Counted from the stretch's first letter, positions 8,603-17,008 are shown. The stretch is 64,000 bases of DNA from Vibrio maritimus (GCF_021441885.1 NZ_CP090439.1:992001-1056000), one strand, 5' to 3'. Numbers and translations: made by a program. Notes: a model not told the origin generated them from the letters alone.

Positions 8603-8896
8603 ATGAATATAACAGAGCGCACCATATCTATATTGCAATCTTGGGGAGCGAGTCCTCAACAGGTACAAACCGTTGTCGATAGCGGCAACCTAGAGTCACA
8701 GTGGGAGCACATTTCGGGAATTGAGGAGTGTCTTCAGATGTTGTATCCGGACTCGTCTCACAAAATTAGTTTTTTGAAGCAGCCATCGAAGAGTGTTTTC
8801 TTTGAAGGTAAGAAACCGCTCGATGTCATATGTTCTGGGGATGAGGCTATGCTCTCGGAGGCGCACTATATCATTCGCAGCATGCTCTGTGTTTAA
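8603..8896 (+). CDS. Small protein resembling the ParS/MbcA/Xre-antitoxin toxin-binding domain
   Basis: A 97-residue protein. Its C-terminal half (FLKQPSKSVFFEGKKPLDVICSGDEAMLSEAHYIIRSM) has the layout of the DUF2384 domain found in antitoxins of RES-type toxins: a hydrophobic helix, a G-K-x-P-L-D/E turn and a closing helix. The N-terminal half is short and does not show a clear helix-turn-helix. No RES toxin or other partner lies beside it, so a toxin-antitoxin role is not supported by context; it could be a stand-alone relic or serve another purpose. AAGGTAAG precedes the start. The fold assignment is tentative. Confidence 0.55.
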   Translation: MNITERTISILQSWGASPQQVQTVVDSGNLESQWEHISGIEECLQMLYPDSSHKISFLKQPSKSVFFEGKKPLDVICSGDEAMLSEAHYIIRSMLCV

Positions 8897-9018
8897 CCGG
8901 AAACAGGTTTTATTCTCAAATAGATTGGACATTTGCTCAAGTTTTTTTAGACTACCTTATTGAGTTGCTATTCAATAGTGAATGCAATTTTTAACCTCAA
9001 AAAAGATAAGGATATCAA

Positions 9019-9195
9019 TTGAGTAGGTTAGTCACGTATCTATTCCTTGTTCTTGGGCTGGTGATCGCGAGTCAACATCCCAGAGAGATGGAAAATATTC
9101 TTGGCTTCGATATTTTCCATCAAATTCGAACGATAGGCCGAGATTTGGAGTATGAGTTTAGCCGAATCGCTAGAGCGCTAGACAGATTCCGGTAA
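9019..9195 (+). CDS. Putative 58-residue membrane-anchored protein with TTG start
   Basis: Starts with TTG behind AAGGA at seven-base spacing. It encodes one hydrophobic N-terminal segment (LVTYLFLVLGLVIAS) followed by a charged amphipathic tail (IRTIGRDLEYEFSRIARALDRFR). The last 18 bases overlap the end of the convergent pirin gene. The composition (one clean transmembrane helix, then a charged helix) is what a real small inner-membrane protein looks like. I do not recognise a family, and the non-ATG start lowers certainty. Confidence 0.5.
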   Translation: MSRLVTYLFLVLGLVIASQHPREMENILGFDIFHQIRTIGRDLEYEFSRIARALDRFR

Positions 9196-9882
9196 ATCGA
9201 ATATTAAAGCTATAGCCGTTTCTGATGAGGAATTCTTCAGCAGTAAGCTACTCTCGTTCTCTATTTTGGCACCATCGCCTGACATTAGAGTTTCCTCCCC
9301 TATGATGAGCGAACTCTCAACTTGGTGTATATACAAGTTGCGACCTTGCTCTATCTCGTAACGATACTTAGCTCCAGGTTCCAAAATTAATTGATGTAAA
9401 GAAGCATCTTGTTTTATCTGTAAAGTCCCATCTCTGCCATCTGGAGTTGCGACAGTGATGATGCCCGACGAGCGACCGAAGTTCTTCTGTTGATAGCCAG
9501 GCTCTTTACCGAACTCATTTGGCTGAATCCAAATCTGCAAAAACCTCAGCTCATCCGTGGCTGAGCCATTGTATTCGCTATGGTAAATTCCTTTTCCCGC
9601 TGACATCAGTTGAAACTCGCCAGCAGGTAGACTTTGTACATTACCTTCGCTGTCTTTGTGCTCGATAGTTCCCTCAAGTACATAGCTAATGATCTCCATA
9701 TCGCGATGCCCATGAGTATCAAAGCCTGCGCCAGCTTGCACAATATCATCATTGATTACACGAAGCGCTGAGAAACCCATATAATCAGCGTCGTAGTAAC
9801 TCCCAAATGAAAAAGTGTGTTTGCTATCCAGCCAGCCAAAGTTTGCACGGCCTCGGTCTTGCGAGTGTCTGACAGTGATCAT
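9178..9882 (-). CDS. Pirin family protein (YhhW-like)
   Basis: A 234-residue bicupin of the pirin family; some members show quercetin 2,3-dioxygenase activity, others act as regulators or redox sensors. The metal site is complete: His57 and His59 in THGHRDME, and His101 and Glu103 in GIYHSEYN. The N-terminal signature RGRANFGWLDSKHTFSF is typical. It is cytosolic. AGGGAGA precedes the ATG. The gene stands alone, with the methyltransferase gene divergent upstream. The in vivo substrate is unknown. Confidence 0.9.
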   Translation of the reverse strand: MITVRHSQDRGRANFGWLDSKHTFSFGSYYDADYMGFSALRVINDDIVQAGAGFDTHGHRDMEIISYVLEGTIEHKDSEGNVQSLPAGEFQLMSAGKGIYHSEYNGSATDELRFLQIWIQPNEFGKEPGYQQKNFGRSSGIITVATPDGRDGTLQIKQDASLHQLILEPGAKYRYEIEQGRNLYIHQVESSLIIGEETLMSGDGAKIENESSLLLKNSSSETAIALIFDLPESV

Positions 9883-10031
9883 AATAAGTCTCCCTTGCTT
9901 GTAACTTTGTAGCGTTGGAATTCAGTGTAGACGCGCGGTGATTAACAATGAACGGGAGTAATTCGAATAGGTCGGTCAACAATTTTGAAGATCGACTCTG
10001 TGAATCAAGTTATCGAGTAGGACAGTTAGCA

Positions 10032-10637
10032 ATGATCAAACCCCGTCAGATAGGTCAAGCGTACGATACGATCACCTATATGTGGCAAAGCAAAGATTTC
10101 AATCAAAATAACGGGATCCAAGCTCATAAACGTGCACTAGGGTTCGCTAAAGAAAACGGCAGAGCGTTGGATATTGGGTGTGGCTGTACCGGAAGATTTA
10201 TCGATTTACTTCGCCAACAAGGGTTTGAGCCGGAAGGTCTGGATATCTCGACTAAGATGGTTGAGCTTGCTAGGGAGCGACACCCTGATGTGACCTTTCA
10301 TCATCGAGATATTTGTGAAGGACAACTGCCATCCAAGTATGACTTTATCACGGCATGGGATAGCATTTGGCATATCCCTTTAGAACAACAAGTTCCGGTG
10401 CTAACCAAAATCGTGGAAAGCCTAAATGCTGGTGGCGTGTTCATCTTCTCATTTGGCGGCACCATAGAAGCAGGGGAGCATACCGATGATTTTATGGGCC
10501 CCGAGGTTTACTACTCTTCTCTGGGGACAAATGGGTTCTTGAAACTGTTTATGGATCTTGGCTGTATCATTCGCCACTTAGAGTTTGATCAGCACCCAGA
10601 GCTTCACACCTATCTGATTGTGGAGAAAGGTCTCTGA
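10032..10637 (+). CDS. Class I SAM-dependent methyltransferase
   Basis: A 201-residue Rossmann-fold methyltransferase. Motif I is ALDIGCGCTGRF, an acidic residue ends the second strand (EGLDIS), and FITAWDSIWHI follows. The target molecule cannot be deduced. The ATG at 10032 is chosen because GTAGGAC lies upstream at good spacing and the protein then begins MIKPRQIGQAYD. An ATG at 9948 would add 28 residues but has no ribosome site. It is a single gene closed by a shared terminator. Confidence 0.8.
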   Translation: MIKPRQIGQAYDTITYMWQSKDFNQNNGIQAHKRALGFAKENGRALDIGCGCTGRFIDLLRQQGFEPEGLDISTKMVELARERHPDVTFHHRDICEGQLPSKYDFITAWDSIWHIPLEQQVPVLTKIVESLNAGGVFIFSFGGTIEAGEHTDDFMGPEVYYSSLGTNGFLKLFMDLGCIIRHLEFDQHPELHTYLIVEKGL

Positions 10638-10660
10638 CACTTGAGAGTTTGTCACCACAA

Positions 10661-10684
10661 AAAAGCGCCCTCAAGGGCGCCTTT
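10661..10684. terminator. Bidirectional terminator
   Basis: GCGCCC / GGGCGC stem with a TCAA loop (10665-10680), CTTT on the plus side and a TTTTTTG tract on the minus side. It ends the methyltransferase gene and, more strongly, the SnoaL-like gene. Confidence 0.85.
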
Positions 10685-10702
10685 GCGGTAATAGCCTACC
10701 TT

Positions 10703-11257
10703 TTATAGCTCTACTAGCTCAGATTGCTCTGTAGAGAGATTCTGTTCTGCGTTTTTAGGTGCTTCACCTAGAATGTCTCGGCTTCCAGACTCACTTTGAC
10801 TATTGAGTGTTACCGAGGTAATCACCCAGTTATCGCCGCTTTTTTGAAGCGTAAACTCGTAATTACCCGATACCGCCCAAAAGCCGTCATCGCCAAGCCA
10901 GTGGCTGGCAGTAATATCTGCTGATGCGCTTGCAGAGCTGCCATTTACATCCACTCTTAGGTTGCTAAGATCATGATAAGTGGCATCAAAGCCAGGCAAG
11001 AATGCCGCCCATTGCTTCATTAAATTCGTACGGTCAACGGGCGCTGCTTGGCCTCCAAACAGTGAGGTATAGTCCACGGTCACTTGCGGGGCAAACAGTC
11101 GACCTAAGTATTCAAAAGCACCTTGGTCAGCCATTGCTGAGAAGCTTTGAATATTGCTACGAATGATCGCTTCATCCTTAGATAGAGCATGGGTTTGAGC
11201 ATGCACGTTCATTGAGACTACTCCAATTAACAAGATAAACAGGTTACGAATACGCAT
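10703..11257 (-). CDS. Exported SnoaL-like (NTF2-fold) protein
   Basis: A 184-residue protein with a Sec signal peptide (MRIRNLFILLIGVVSMNVHA, cut before QTHAL) and one NTF2-like domain (about 25-155): EYLGRLFAPQVTVDYTSL, an ASHWLGDDGFWAVSGNYEF strand pair and the closing strand WVITSVTL. Such domains bind small hydrophobic ligands or act as isomerases or dehydratases. Together with the exported alpha/beta hydrolase just upstream (18-base gap, same strand) it likely forms a two-gene periplasmic unit. The start has GGGAG eight bases upstream. Confidence 0.75.
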   Translation of the reverse strand: MRIRNLFILLIGVVSMNVHAQTHALSKDEAIIRSNIQSFSAMADQGAFEYLGRLFAPQVTVDYTSLFGGQAAPVDRTNLMKQWAAFLPGFDATYHDLSNLRVDVNGSSASASADITASHWLGDDGFWAVSGNYEFTLQKSGDNWVITSVTLNSQSESGSRDILGEAPKNAEQNLSTEQSELVEL

Positions 11258-11275
11258 TTTCTTAGCTCCCTTTAA

Positions 11276-12244
11276 TTACAGGTTGGCTTTGAAATGTTTG
11301 GTCATCGCAGCAACTGCGGCTTGAACGGCTTCTGGTTGGTCGTAGAAATCAAACTGAGAGACATCTTCTAGCCAGACCGCTTCAACGTTTTTGCCAGCAT
11401 GGTCAAGATATTGATGTGCACCTGCAGGAAGCGCCATCGCTTCAGAGGCAACCATGATGACGGGTTTATCTTGAGTCGCTGCGCTTGCTTGAGCATCGTA
11501 GTTCAACCAACCTTCCCAAGAAGCCACGTTATATTGGTTGTCGTATTCTGGAATAAGACCACGGTCGGTTTCTGTGTAGTAAGGTGCTTGATACATCAGG
11601 GCGCCTTCGTTCGTTAGGCTTGCAGCTTCAATGTACACTGGGGTCTCACTTTGCTCCGCTTGGTGGGCAGCAGCAAGGAGATTATTGGCACTCTCTTCAC
11701 CGCCGTAAATGGCAGTTGCCATTGGTTTGTCGTGCAGCCACGGTGCGACTAGTGCGACTGCGGCCACTTTGTCATTACCTGCCGTCGCATCCATCATGTA
11801 ACCGGAAGACGCGCAGATACCCAGACCCGCCACTCGACTGCCATCGACTTGTTGAAGGTTCGCCACTGCGTCGATGACGGCGCGAATGTCTTCTGTCTTA
11901 CGGGTCGGGTCTTCTAGGTATTTGACGGTGTCACCCGATTGACCCCATCCACGAAAATCAAACGTTACCGCTGCGTAGCCTTGATCTGCTAGTGCTTGGG
12001 CATAAACTGCTGGCATCTGCTCTTTAACGGTTGTCCAGGCTCCTGTCACGACGACAACTGGCGGATTCTCTACACCTTCTGGTAGGTAAAGATTTGCTGC
12101 TAATTGACCGACTTTAGTATCGAGTTGAATCGCTTGCATAGTTGTGTCCTCGTATTGTGCTGGATTGCTAGATTGGTCAAGGTCGTTTGCCATCCCTGAT
12201 ATAGAGAATAGACCGATTGTTGAAATGAGCGCTGGCTTAATCAT
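11276..12244 (-). CDS. Alpha/beta hydrolase with cysteine at the nucleophile position
   Basis: A 322-residue hydrolase of the dienelactone hydrolase/YcjY type. A short N-terminal hydrophobic stretch ending SGMA suggests export. The nucleophile elbow is GICASSG with Cys144 where serine hydrolases carry Ser, and the oxyanion region is VVVTGAW. FDFRGWGQS and LEDPTRKTEDIRAVID are further family landmarks. The substrate is unknown. It is first in a likely operon with the SnoaL-like gene and divergent from an AraC-type regulator, the obvious candidate controller. GAGGGA precedes the ATG. Confidence 0.78.
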   Translation of the reverse strand: MIKPALISTIGLFSISGMANDLDQSSNPAQYEDTTMQAIQLDTKVGQLAANLYLPEGVENPPVVVVTGAWTTVKEQMPAVYAQALADQGYAAVTFDFRGWGQSGDTVKYLEDPTRKTEDIRAVIDAVANLQQVDGSRVAGLGICASSGYMMDATAGNDKVAAVALVAPWLHDKPMATAIYGGEESANNLLAAAHQAEQSETPVYIEAASLTNEGALMYQAPYYTETDRGLIPEYDNQYNVASWEGWLNYDAQASAATQDKPVIMVASEAMALPAGAHQYLDHAGKNVEAVWLEDVSQFDFYDQPEAVQAAVAAMTKHFKANL

Positions 12245-12389
12245 CTTGTATCCCTCTTGCTGACTTTTCGACTTAGCCTCTGTTTGGCTAACTTGGGTAT
12301 AGATTAGCTCTGGAGTGGGTTTTGAGATTGAACATTCCTGCTTGGCTTTTTGAACTTTATTGCAGTGCCGTTAACGGGCTTTTTGGTCA

Positions 12390-12405
12390 TTGACGATACG
12401 GTCAA
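12390..12405. promoter_or_regulatory. Small inverted repeat in the hydrolase/AraC divergent promoter
   Basis: TTGACGATACGGTCAA is an inverted repeat (TTGAC/GTCAA, six-base centre) 42 bases before the araC-type gene. It may be an operator or part of a promoter; no more can be said. Confidence 0.3.
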
Positions 12406-12446
12406 CATTGCGCTAGTTTCAAATAATATGGAGACTAATGGAATGA

Positions 12447-13358
12447 ATGATGAAGTCGCAACTAACCTTTATAGATCATGAAACAGGCGCGCGGTCTGAT
12501 TGTGGGCAAGTGCTTGATATTGAACTTTCTAATCAAGGTTTGGGTTGGAACGGCGTGGTGATTGAAAAGGGCAGTTCGCCGCATTTCTATCCGCAAAATG
12601 TCCATACGCCTTATTTCTATTTTGCGCTGGCTTTAGAGCAGGACCTTACTTGGGAGGTCGAAAAAGAGGAGGGCATTGCATCTCTGAAAACGAGTCCTGG
12701 TAACATCTGGATCAACCCTCCCAAAAACCCGTTTACACATAATATTGATGAGCCCTGCTATTTCGTCATCCTTGCTGTGGAAGAGAGCGTCTTTCTTGAG
12801 CTTTGTCCGTTAAACTTAGAGGGTGTACCACTTCAGTTTCTCAATAATTACAATGTATTAGATGAGTCCATTAAAGGTGTGATAGAACTGTTCTTGCTAG
12901 AGAGTGAGAACAAAGGGCGTAACGGTCCTGTTTACCTCAATAATCTGATATCTCTTTTGGCGACGCACTACATTCAAAACTACTCCAACTATGTTGATAT
13001 TAAGAACAGTCAACTAGCTGCGTCTAAATTCGATCAAAGGCAAATGGATCGTGTTGATGCGTATATCGCAGAAAATATCGGTAGCAACATCTCGGTGGAC
13101 GATCTCGCGGATCTTTTGGGCTGCAGTAAGTTTTACTTTCTGCGAGAGTTTAAAAAGCTTGCTGGCGTGACCCCTTATCAATATCTAGTGAGCCAACGGC
13201 TTGAGCAAGCCAAGCAGAGGCTCAGTGCTGGCAGCGTAAACATTGCCGTTACGGCGCAAGAGCTTGGCTTCAACGATCAATCTCATTTAACTCGGGCATT
13301 TAAAGCGCATTTTGGCGTGACACCGGGACAGTTTGTTAAGCAGCATAGCGTTGAGTGA
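12447..13358 (+). CDS. AraC-family transcriptional regulator
   Basis: A 303-residue regulator. The N-terminal cupin-like half (about 1-170) contains GSSPHFYPQNVHTPY. The C-terminal AraC DNA-binding domain has two helix-turn-helix motifs: ISVDDLADLLGCSKFYFLREFKKLAGVTPYQYL and the second ending LGFNDQSHLTRAFKAHFGVTPGQF. It is divergent from the alpha/beta hydrolase-SnoaL pair, which it probably controls. A second ATG four bases upstream is out of frame. It converges with a LysR gene 13 bases downstream. Confidence 0.88.
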   Translation: MMKSQLTFIDHETGARSDCGQVLDIELSNQGLGWNGVVIEKGSSPHFYPQNVHTPYFYFALALEQDLTWEVEKEEGIASLKTSPGNIWINPPKNPFTHNIDEPCYFVILAVEESVFLELCPLNLEGVPLQFLNNYNVLDESIKGVIELFLLESENKGRNGPVYLNNLISLLATHYIQNYSNYVDIKNSQLAASKFDQRQMDRVDAYIAENIGSNISVDDLADLLGCSKFYFLREFKKLAGVTPYQYLVSQRLEQAKQRLSAGSVNIAVTAQELGFNDQSHLTRAFKAHFGVTPGQFVKQHSVE

Positions 13359-13371
13359 GCCAAGCTCCTAT

Positions 13372-14277
13372 CTACTCATTTCGCGTGAGCGTCTTTTCAA
13401 CTAACTCTTTAAAGGCGCGTACCTTAGCTGACATGTGCTTTCGGCTTGGGTAGACCATGTAAGCGCCTAATTGGTGCTTTGGGTAATCTGAAAATAGCTC
13501 GGTAAGTTCGCCTGTTTCTAACTCGTTGCCAAGATAAAAACGGGGTAAGCGAGTGATCCCAAGTCCGGCTTTGCACATCTCTAACTCCATTTGAGCGCTA
13601 TTAACGATAATTCTGCTGTTGATATCGACGACACACTCTTTCCCTTCTAAGTCTTCATACACCCAGCGTTTTGGGTTTTTGGCGTAGCTGTAGCTGATGA
13701 TATCGTGCTGAGACAGTTCCTGAGGATTTACAGGTGTGCCATGTTTTGCGAGATAGTCAGGAGAAGCGATGGTTAATCCTGTATCTGAAAACAGCTTACG
13801 GCTAATCAGTGATGAATCTTCCAGTCGGTCTGAAGCGCGAATGGCGATATCGATTCCCTGTTCTATCACGTCGGCTTTTTTGTCGCTCAAGTCGATATCT
13901 AAGGTCACTTTTGGATAAAGCTTGGCGTATTCAGTAAACACCGACTTCATCATGGTTAAACCAACAGCCACAGGGCAGGTGATCTTCAAAAGTCCTGTCG
14001 GCTCCATCTGACTGCCAGAGACCAATTCTTCTGCCGCTTTGGCCGCATCTACGACATCACGTGCTCGCTGGTAGAAGCTTTCACCTTCAGGAGTTAACTT
14101 AAGAGTGCGAGTGGTGCGCTGCAGCAGTCTCACACCTAAACGCTCTTCGAGCTTGGTGACTTCCTTACTGATATAGGAAGTCGAATGTTGCGTTCGCTCT
14201 GCGGCAATGGTGAAACTGCCGCTCTCGACGACCTCGACAAACACAACAAATCCATCCAGTAACTTCCCGTTATACAT
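13372..14277 (-). CDS. LysR-family regulator, divergent from glyoxalase-like gene
   Basis: A 301-residue LysR protein. The N-terminal winged helix (GSFTIAAERTQHSTSYISKEVTKLEERLGVRLLQRTTRTLKLTPEG) is followed by a substrate-binding domain, of the CrgA/DsdC-like subgroup with PTGLLKITCPVAVG. It is divergent from the VOC protein and FMN-reductase genes, and the 115-base gap holds repeated CTAGTCATT elements suitable as its binding sites. It therefore probably controls those two genes and itself. The inducer is unknown. Confidence 0.88.
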   Translation of the reverse strand: MYNGKLLDGFVVFVEVVESGSFTIAAERTQHSTSYISKEVTKLEERLGVRLLQRTTRTLKLTPEGESFYQRARDVVDAAKAAEELVSGSQMEPTGLLKITCPVAVGLTMMKSVFTEYAKLYPKVTLDIDLSDKKADVIEQGIDIAIRASDRLEDSSLISRKLFSDTGLTIASPDYLAKHGTPVNPQELSQHDIISYSYAKNPKRWVYEDLEGKECVVDINSRIIVNSAQMELEMCKAGLGITRLPRFYLGNELETGELTELFSDYPKHQLGAYMVYPSRKHMSAKVRAFKELVEKTLTRNE

Positions 14278-14288
14278 GCCTACTATTC

Positions 14289-14344
14289 CTAGTCATTTGG
14301 AAATAATGATTTTTCATTCTAGTCATTAATTTCCTAATGGCTAG
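14289..14344. promoter_or_regulatory. Repeated CTAGTCATT elements, candidate LysR operator
   Basis: CTAGTCATT occurs at 14289-14297 and again at 14319-14327 (30 bases apart, about three helical turns). A reversed near-copy, AATGGCTAG, lies at 14336-14344. The cluster sits between the LysR gene and the VOC gene, where LysR regulators usually bind. Confidence 0.5.
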
Positions 14345-14392
14345 CAATTAAACTGAATTTAACGATAACAAGGTAAGCAATGGAGTGTAACC

Positions 14393-14806
14393 ATGAAGCA
14401 GATCAGCCGAGTGAATCACATTGGAATTCGAGTGAGTGACTTTGAACAGTCGAGAGACTTTTACGCCAAACTCGGGTTTGAGTATATCGCAGGCCCAACA
14501 GGCCCTGAGCCTGTTGCGATTGTTGAGCATCCAAGCGGCATTAACATCAATTTTATTCTCAATGCAGCACCTGGTGAAACGCTCAATCGCTTAATGGATG
14601 TGCCAGAAAAATATACCGGTTACACCCACGTTGCGATTGAGGTATCGAGTGCAGAGGAAGTGTTAGCGAACCTCGCTGAGTTGAATATTCCGCTTAGTGG
14701 TGAACCCATGAACCACCCGACGGGCACTTCGTTTTTTATCCGAGATCCTGACGACAATGTGATTGAGTTTATTGAGTACGTTGGTTTAGGCGCATACAAA
14801 AATTAA
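14393..14806 (+). CDS. VOC (glyoxalase-like) family protein
   Basis: A 137-residue single-domain vicinal-oxygen-chelate protein. Candidate metal ligands are His in VNHIGIRV (about 10), His in YTHVAIEV (about 79) and Glu in DDNVIEFIEYVG (about 127), as in glyoxalase I-like enzymes. The exact reaction (isomerase, dioxygenase or resistance protein) cannot be fixed. GGAG precedes the ATG. Seven bases separate it from the FMN-reductase gene, so the two form an operon opposite a LysR regulator, suggesting handling of a reactive aldehyde or quinone. Confidence 0.85.
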   Translation: MKQISRVNHIGIRVSDFEQSRDFYAKLGFEYIAGPTGPEPVAIVEHPSGININFILNAAPGETLNRLMDVPEKYTGYTHVAIEVSSAEEVLANLAELNIPLSGEPMNHPTGTSFFIRDPDDNVIEFIEYVGLGAYKN

Positions 14807-14813
14807 GGAACAT

Positions 14814-15359
14814 ATGATGACTACTACAAAAAACATCTTGGCATTTGGTGCCAGCAATAGCAGCAACTCAATCAACCAAACTCTGGCCGCTTATGCCGCG
14901 AGTCTTGTTGATGGTGCAGAAGTGAATCTTATTAATATTAGTGATTTTGGATCAGCGCTTTATAGTGAGGATCGTGAAAAGGCATCAGGTATTCCAGAAG
15001 AAGCACAGCGCTTCTATCAGCTCATTGGTGAAGCAGATGCGGTTATAGTGTCCTTCGCTGAGCATAACGGCTCCTATACCGCAGCGTACAAAAACCTGTT
15101 TGATTGGACATCGCGTATCAATATGCAGGTATTTCAAAACAAACCAGTTGTGTATTTGGCGACATCACCAGGACCTGGCGGTGCACAGAGTGTTTTAGCT
15201 GCCGCGACGGGTTCAGCTCCTTACTTTGCAGCTAACGTAAAAGCATCTGTTTCTATTCCAAGTTTTTACGACAACTTTGATATGCAGTCACAAACTATTA
15301 CCGACGGTACCCTAGCGGATCAACTGTCGTCCGCAGTTGCTCAGCTTCTTATCGAATAG
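14814..15359 (+). CDS. NADPH-dependent FMN reductase family protein
   Basis: A 181-residue flavodoxin-fold oxidoreductase (NADPH_dep_FMN_red): the N-terminal FMN phosphate loop FGASNSSNSIN, then AEHNGSYTAAYKNLFDW and the flavin-contact stretch ATSPGPGGAQSVL. Relatives reduce quinones, azo dyes or chromate. Two adjacent ATGs (14814, 14817) share the AAGGA site; either could be used. Second gene of the VOC operon. Confidence 0.87.
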   Translation: MMTTTKNILAFGASNSSNSINQTLAAYAASLVDGAEVNLINISDFGSALYSEDREKASGIPEEAQRFYQLIGEADAVIVSFAEHNGSYTAAYKNLFDWTSRINMQVFQNKPVVYLATSPGPGGAQSVLAAATGSAPYFAANVKASVSIPSFYDNFDMQSQTITDGTLADQLSSAVAQLLIE

Positions 15360-15439
15360 CTATCGAATGAGTTTAGATGAGTTGCCATGGGATTTGGCGA
15401 CCCTAACCCTGTAAGAACCAGAGTAAAAGGGATGAAACG

Positions 15440-16828
15440 ATGGATGATAAGATACTAACTGCGCCTGTTCGAACAACACTTGTCACTATGGCAGCACCTG
15501 CCGCATTTGGCATGCTAATGACCTTTCTGTTTCAACTTATCGATACCTACTTTGTTGGAAAGCTCGGTACCAAGCCACTTGCTGCAATGAGTTATGCCTA
15601 TCCTGTCTATTTTTTCCTCGTGGCATTTTTTATGGGTGCCGCCGCCGGAGTTTCATCTTCTGTCGCCAGAGCGCTGGGTGAACAACGATCAGAAAAGGCA
15701 AGGCAGTTAACCACCATTTCAGTCCTATCATTTGTGCTGCTGACATTTTGCCTTGCGGGTATTGGCCTAGTTTTTATTGATGAGTTGTTCCTAGCGGTTG
15801 GAGCCAATGCAGAGATATTACCTATGGTAAAAATCTATATGATGCCTCTGTTTGTCGGCATGTTTGCTTTGATAGTTGGGCTCATTGGTAATGCAGCGTT
15901 GATGGCGAAGGGAGTCATGATTCGCTCAACGGTCGTTATGGCTATCGGCGGTATCGTCAATGTGGTTTTTGACTATCTTTTAATATTTGGTATTGGATTC
16001 TTCCCCGAGTTGGGTCTAGCCGGTGCAGCGTATGCAACCGTCCTGTCTTGGTTGGTTATCGCGGTATTGATGATAGGTCTAATCGTTCGTGAATCTTTGT
16101 TTTCTTTGGCTTTCTTACGAGACATACGCACAGCTATAAGCGATCTCAAAGGCGTCATGGTCATTGCAGGTCCTGCTATTGCAGCGCAGATACTCACTCC
16201 AATTGCTATCGCCGTAATTACACGAAGCGTTGCCCAATACGGTGATGATGCGGTGGCGGCGTTTGGTATTGTGACGAGGGTAGAGTCTTTGATTTTGGTT
16301 GGGATCTTATCGCTAAGTGTCGTGATGACACCGTTTGTCGCGCAAAACTATGGGGCGAAAAAATGGCTGCGATTAGATCAAACAGTGGCGAATGCAGGTC
16401 GATTGACGGTTTATTGGGGATTATTGGCTTTCGCTGTCGTTGGTTTGTTTTCAGACGAAATCTTAGGGATCTTTACTCAGTCTTCTAACGTTATCAGTCT
16501 TGGTGCTCCCTACTTTTGGATTGTGGGTATCAGCTTTCCAAGTTTTGGCTTGTTGTTAATCACAACGTCGTTTTTTAATGGTGTGCAAGCGCCTCGTCTG
16601 TCGCTTCAACTGACGGTTGTTAAATCACTTGTATTAACGATTCCCATGGCTCTCTTTGGAGCATGGTGGTCACTTGAATCTATTTGGGTAGCCCTAGCGT
16701 TGGCGAACTTACTGGGAAGTATTTACGCATACAAAGTGTTGAATCGCTGGCTGCTTGAAAGTGGTTCTAAGTTGCCGACCACGAAAGTTATGGCTGATTA
16801 TCGCTCTGATTTCAAGTTCTTGAAATAG
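15440..16828 (+). CDS. MATE-family multidrug efflux pump
   Basis: A 462-residue inner-membrane Na+/H+-coupled drug exporter with two MatE halves of six helices each. Family landmarks include FQLIDTYFVGKLGTKPLAAMSYAYP in helix 1-2 and the corresponding ITRSVAQYGDDAVAAFGIVTRVE in the second half. Substrates are probably cationic drugs or dyes. It is 80 bases after the FMN-reductase gene with no clear terminator between, so partial co-transcription is possible. AAAGGG precedes the ATG. Confidence 0.9.
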   Translation: MDDKILTAPVRTTLVTMAAPAAFGMLMTFLFQLIDTYFVGKLGTKPLAAMSYAYPVYFFLVAFFMGAAAGVSSSVARALGEQRSEKARQLTTISVLSFVLLTFCLAGIGLVFIDELFLAVGANAEILPMVKIYMMPLFVGMFALIVGLIGNAALMAKGVMIRSTVVMAIGGIVNVVFDYLLIFGIGFFPELGLAGAAYATVLSWLVIAVLMIGLIVRESLFSLAFLRDIRTAISDLKGVMVIAGPAIAAQILTPIAIAVITRSVAQYGDDAVAAFGIVTRVESLILVGILSLSVVMTPFVAQNYGAKKWLRLDQTVANAGRLTVYWGLLAFAVVGLFSDEILGIFTQSSNVISLGAPYFWIVGISFPSFGLLLITTSFFNGVQAPRLSLQLTVVKSLVLTIPMALFGAWWSLESIWVALALANLLGSIYAYKVLNRWLLESGSKLPTTKVMADYRSDFKFLK

Positions 16829-16889
16829 ATCGCTTAGTCTCAGAGGGTTTTGCTCCGTTTCGGTTTCACACCATCTCCAAAAAGTTACT

Positions 16890-17008
16890 GTCATCCCCTT
16901 GAAAAAGGGGATCTCATTCAGCGCGTCGCGAAGCTGATTTAAGTGACTTAGTCGATTTTTTTCAGTTACCTACACGCGGTAGGAGATCCTCACTTTCGCG
17001 AGGATGAC
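16890..17008. repeat. REP/MITE-like palindromic element with GTCATCC ends
   Basis: A 119-base non-coding unit bounded by inverted GTCATCC ... GGATGAC. It has internal hairpins at each end (CCCCTTGAAAAAGGGG near 16895 and CCTCACTTTCGCGAGG near 16988). The CGCGAGGATGAC form resembles dispersed intergenic repeats I recall in Vibrio genomes, and it sits in a 343-base gap after a MATE gene. It carries no ORF. No second copy was found in this window, so repeat status is inferred from structure. Confidence 0.55.

Noticed and set aside
8603..9195. Toxin-antitoxin pair made of the ParS-like gene and the small TTG-start ORF
   Set aside because: The small ORF looks like a membrane protein, is 122 bases away with its own ribosome site, and does not resemble a RES or other known toxin.
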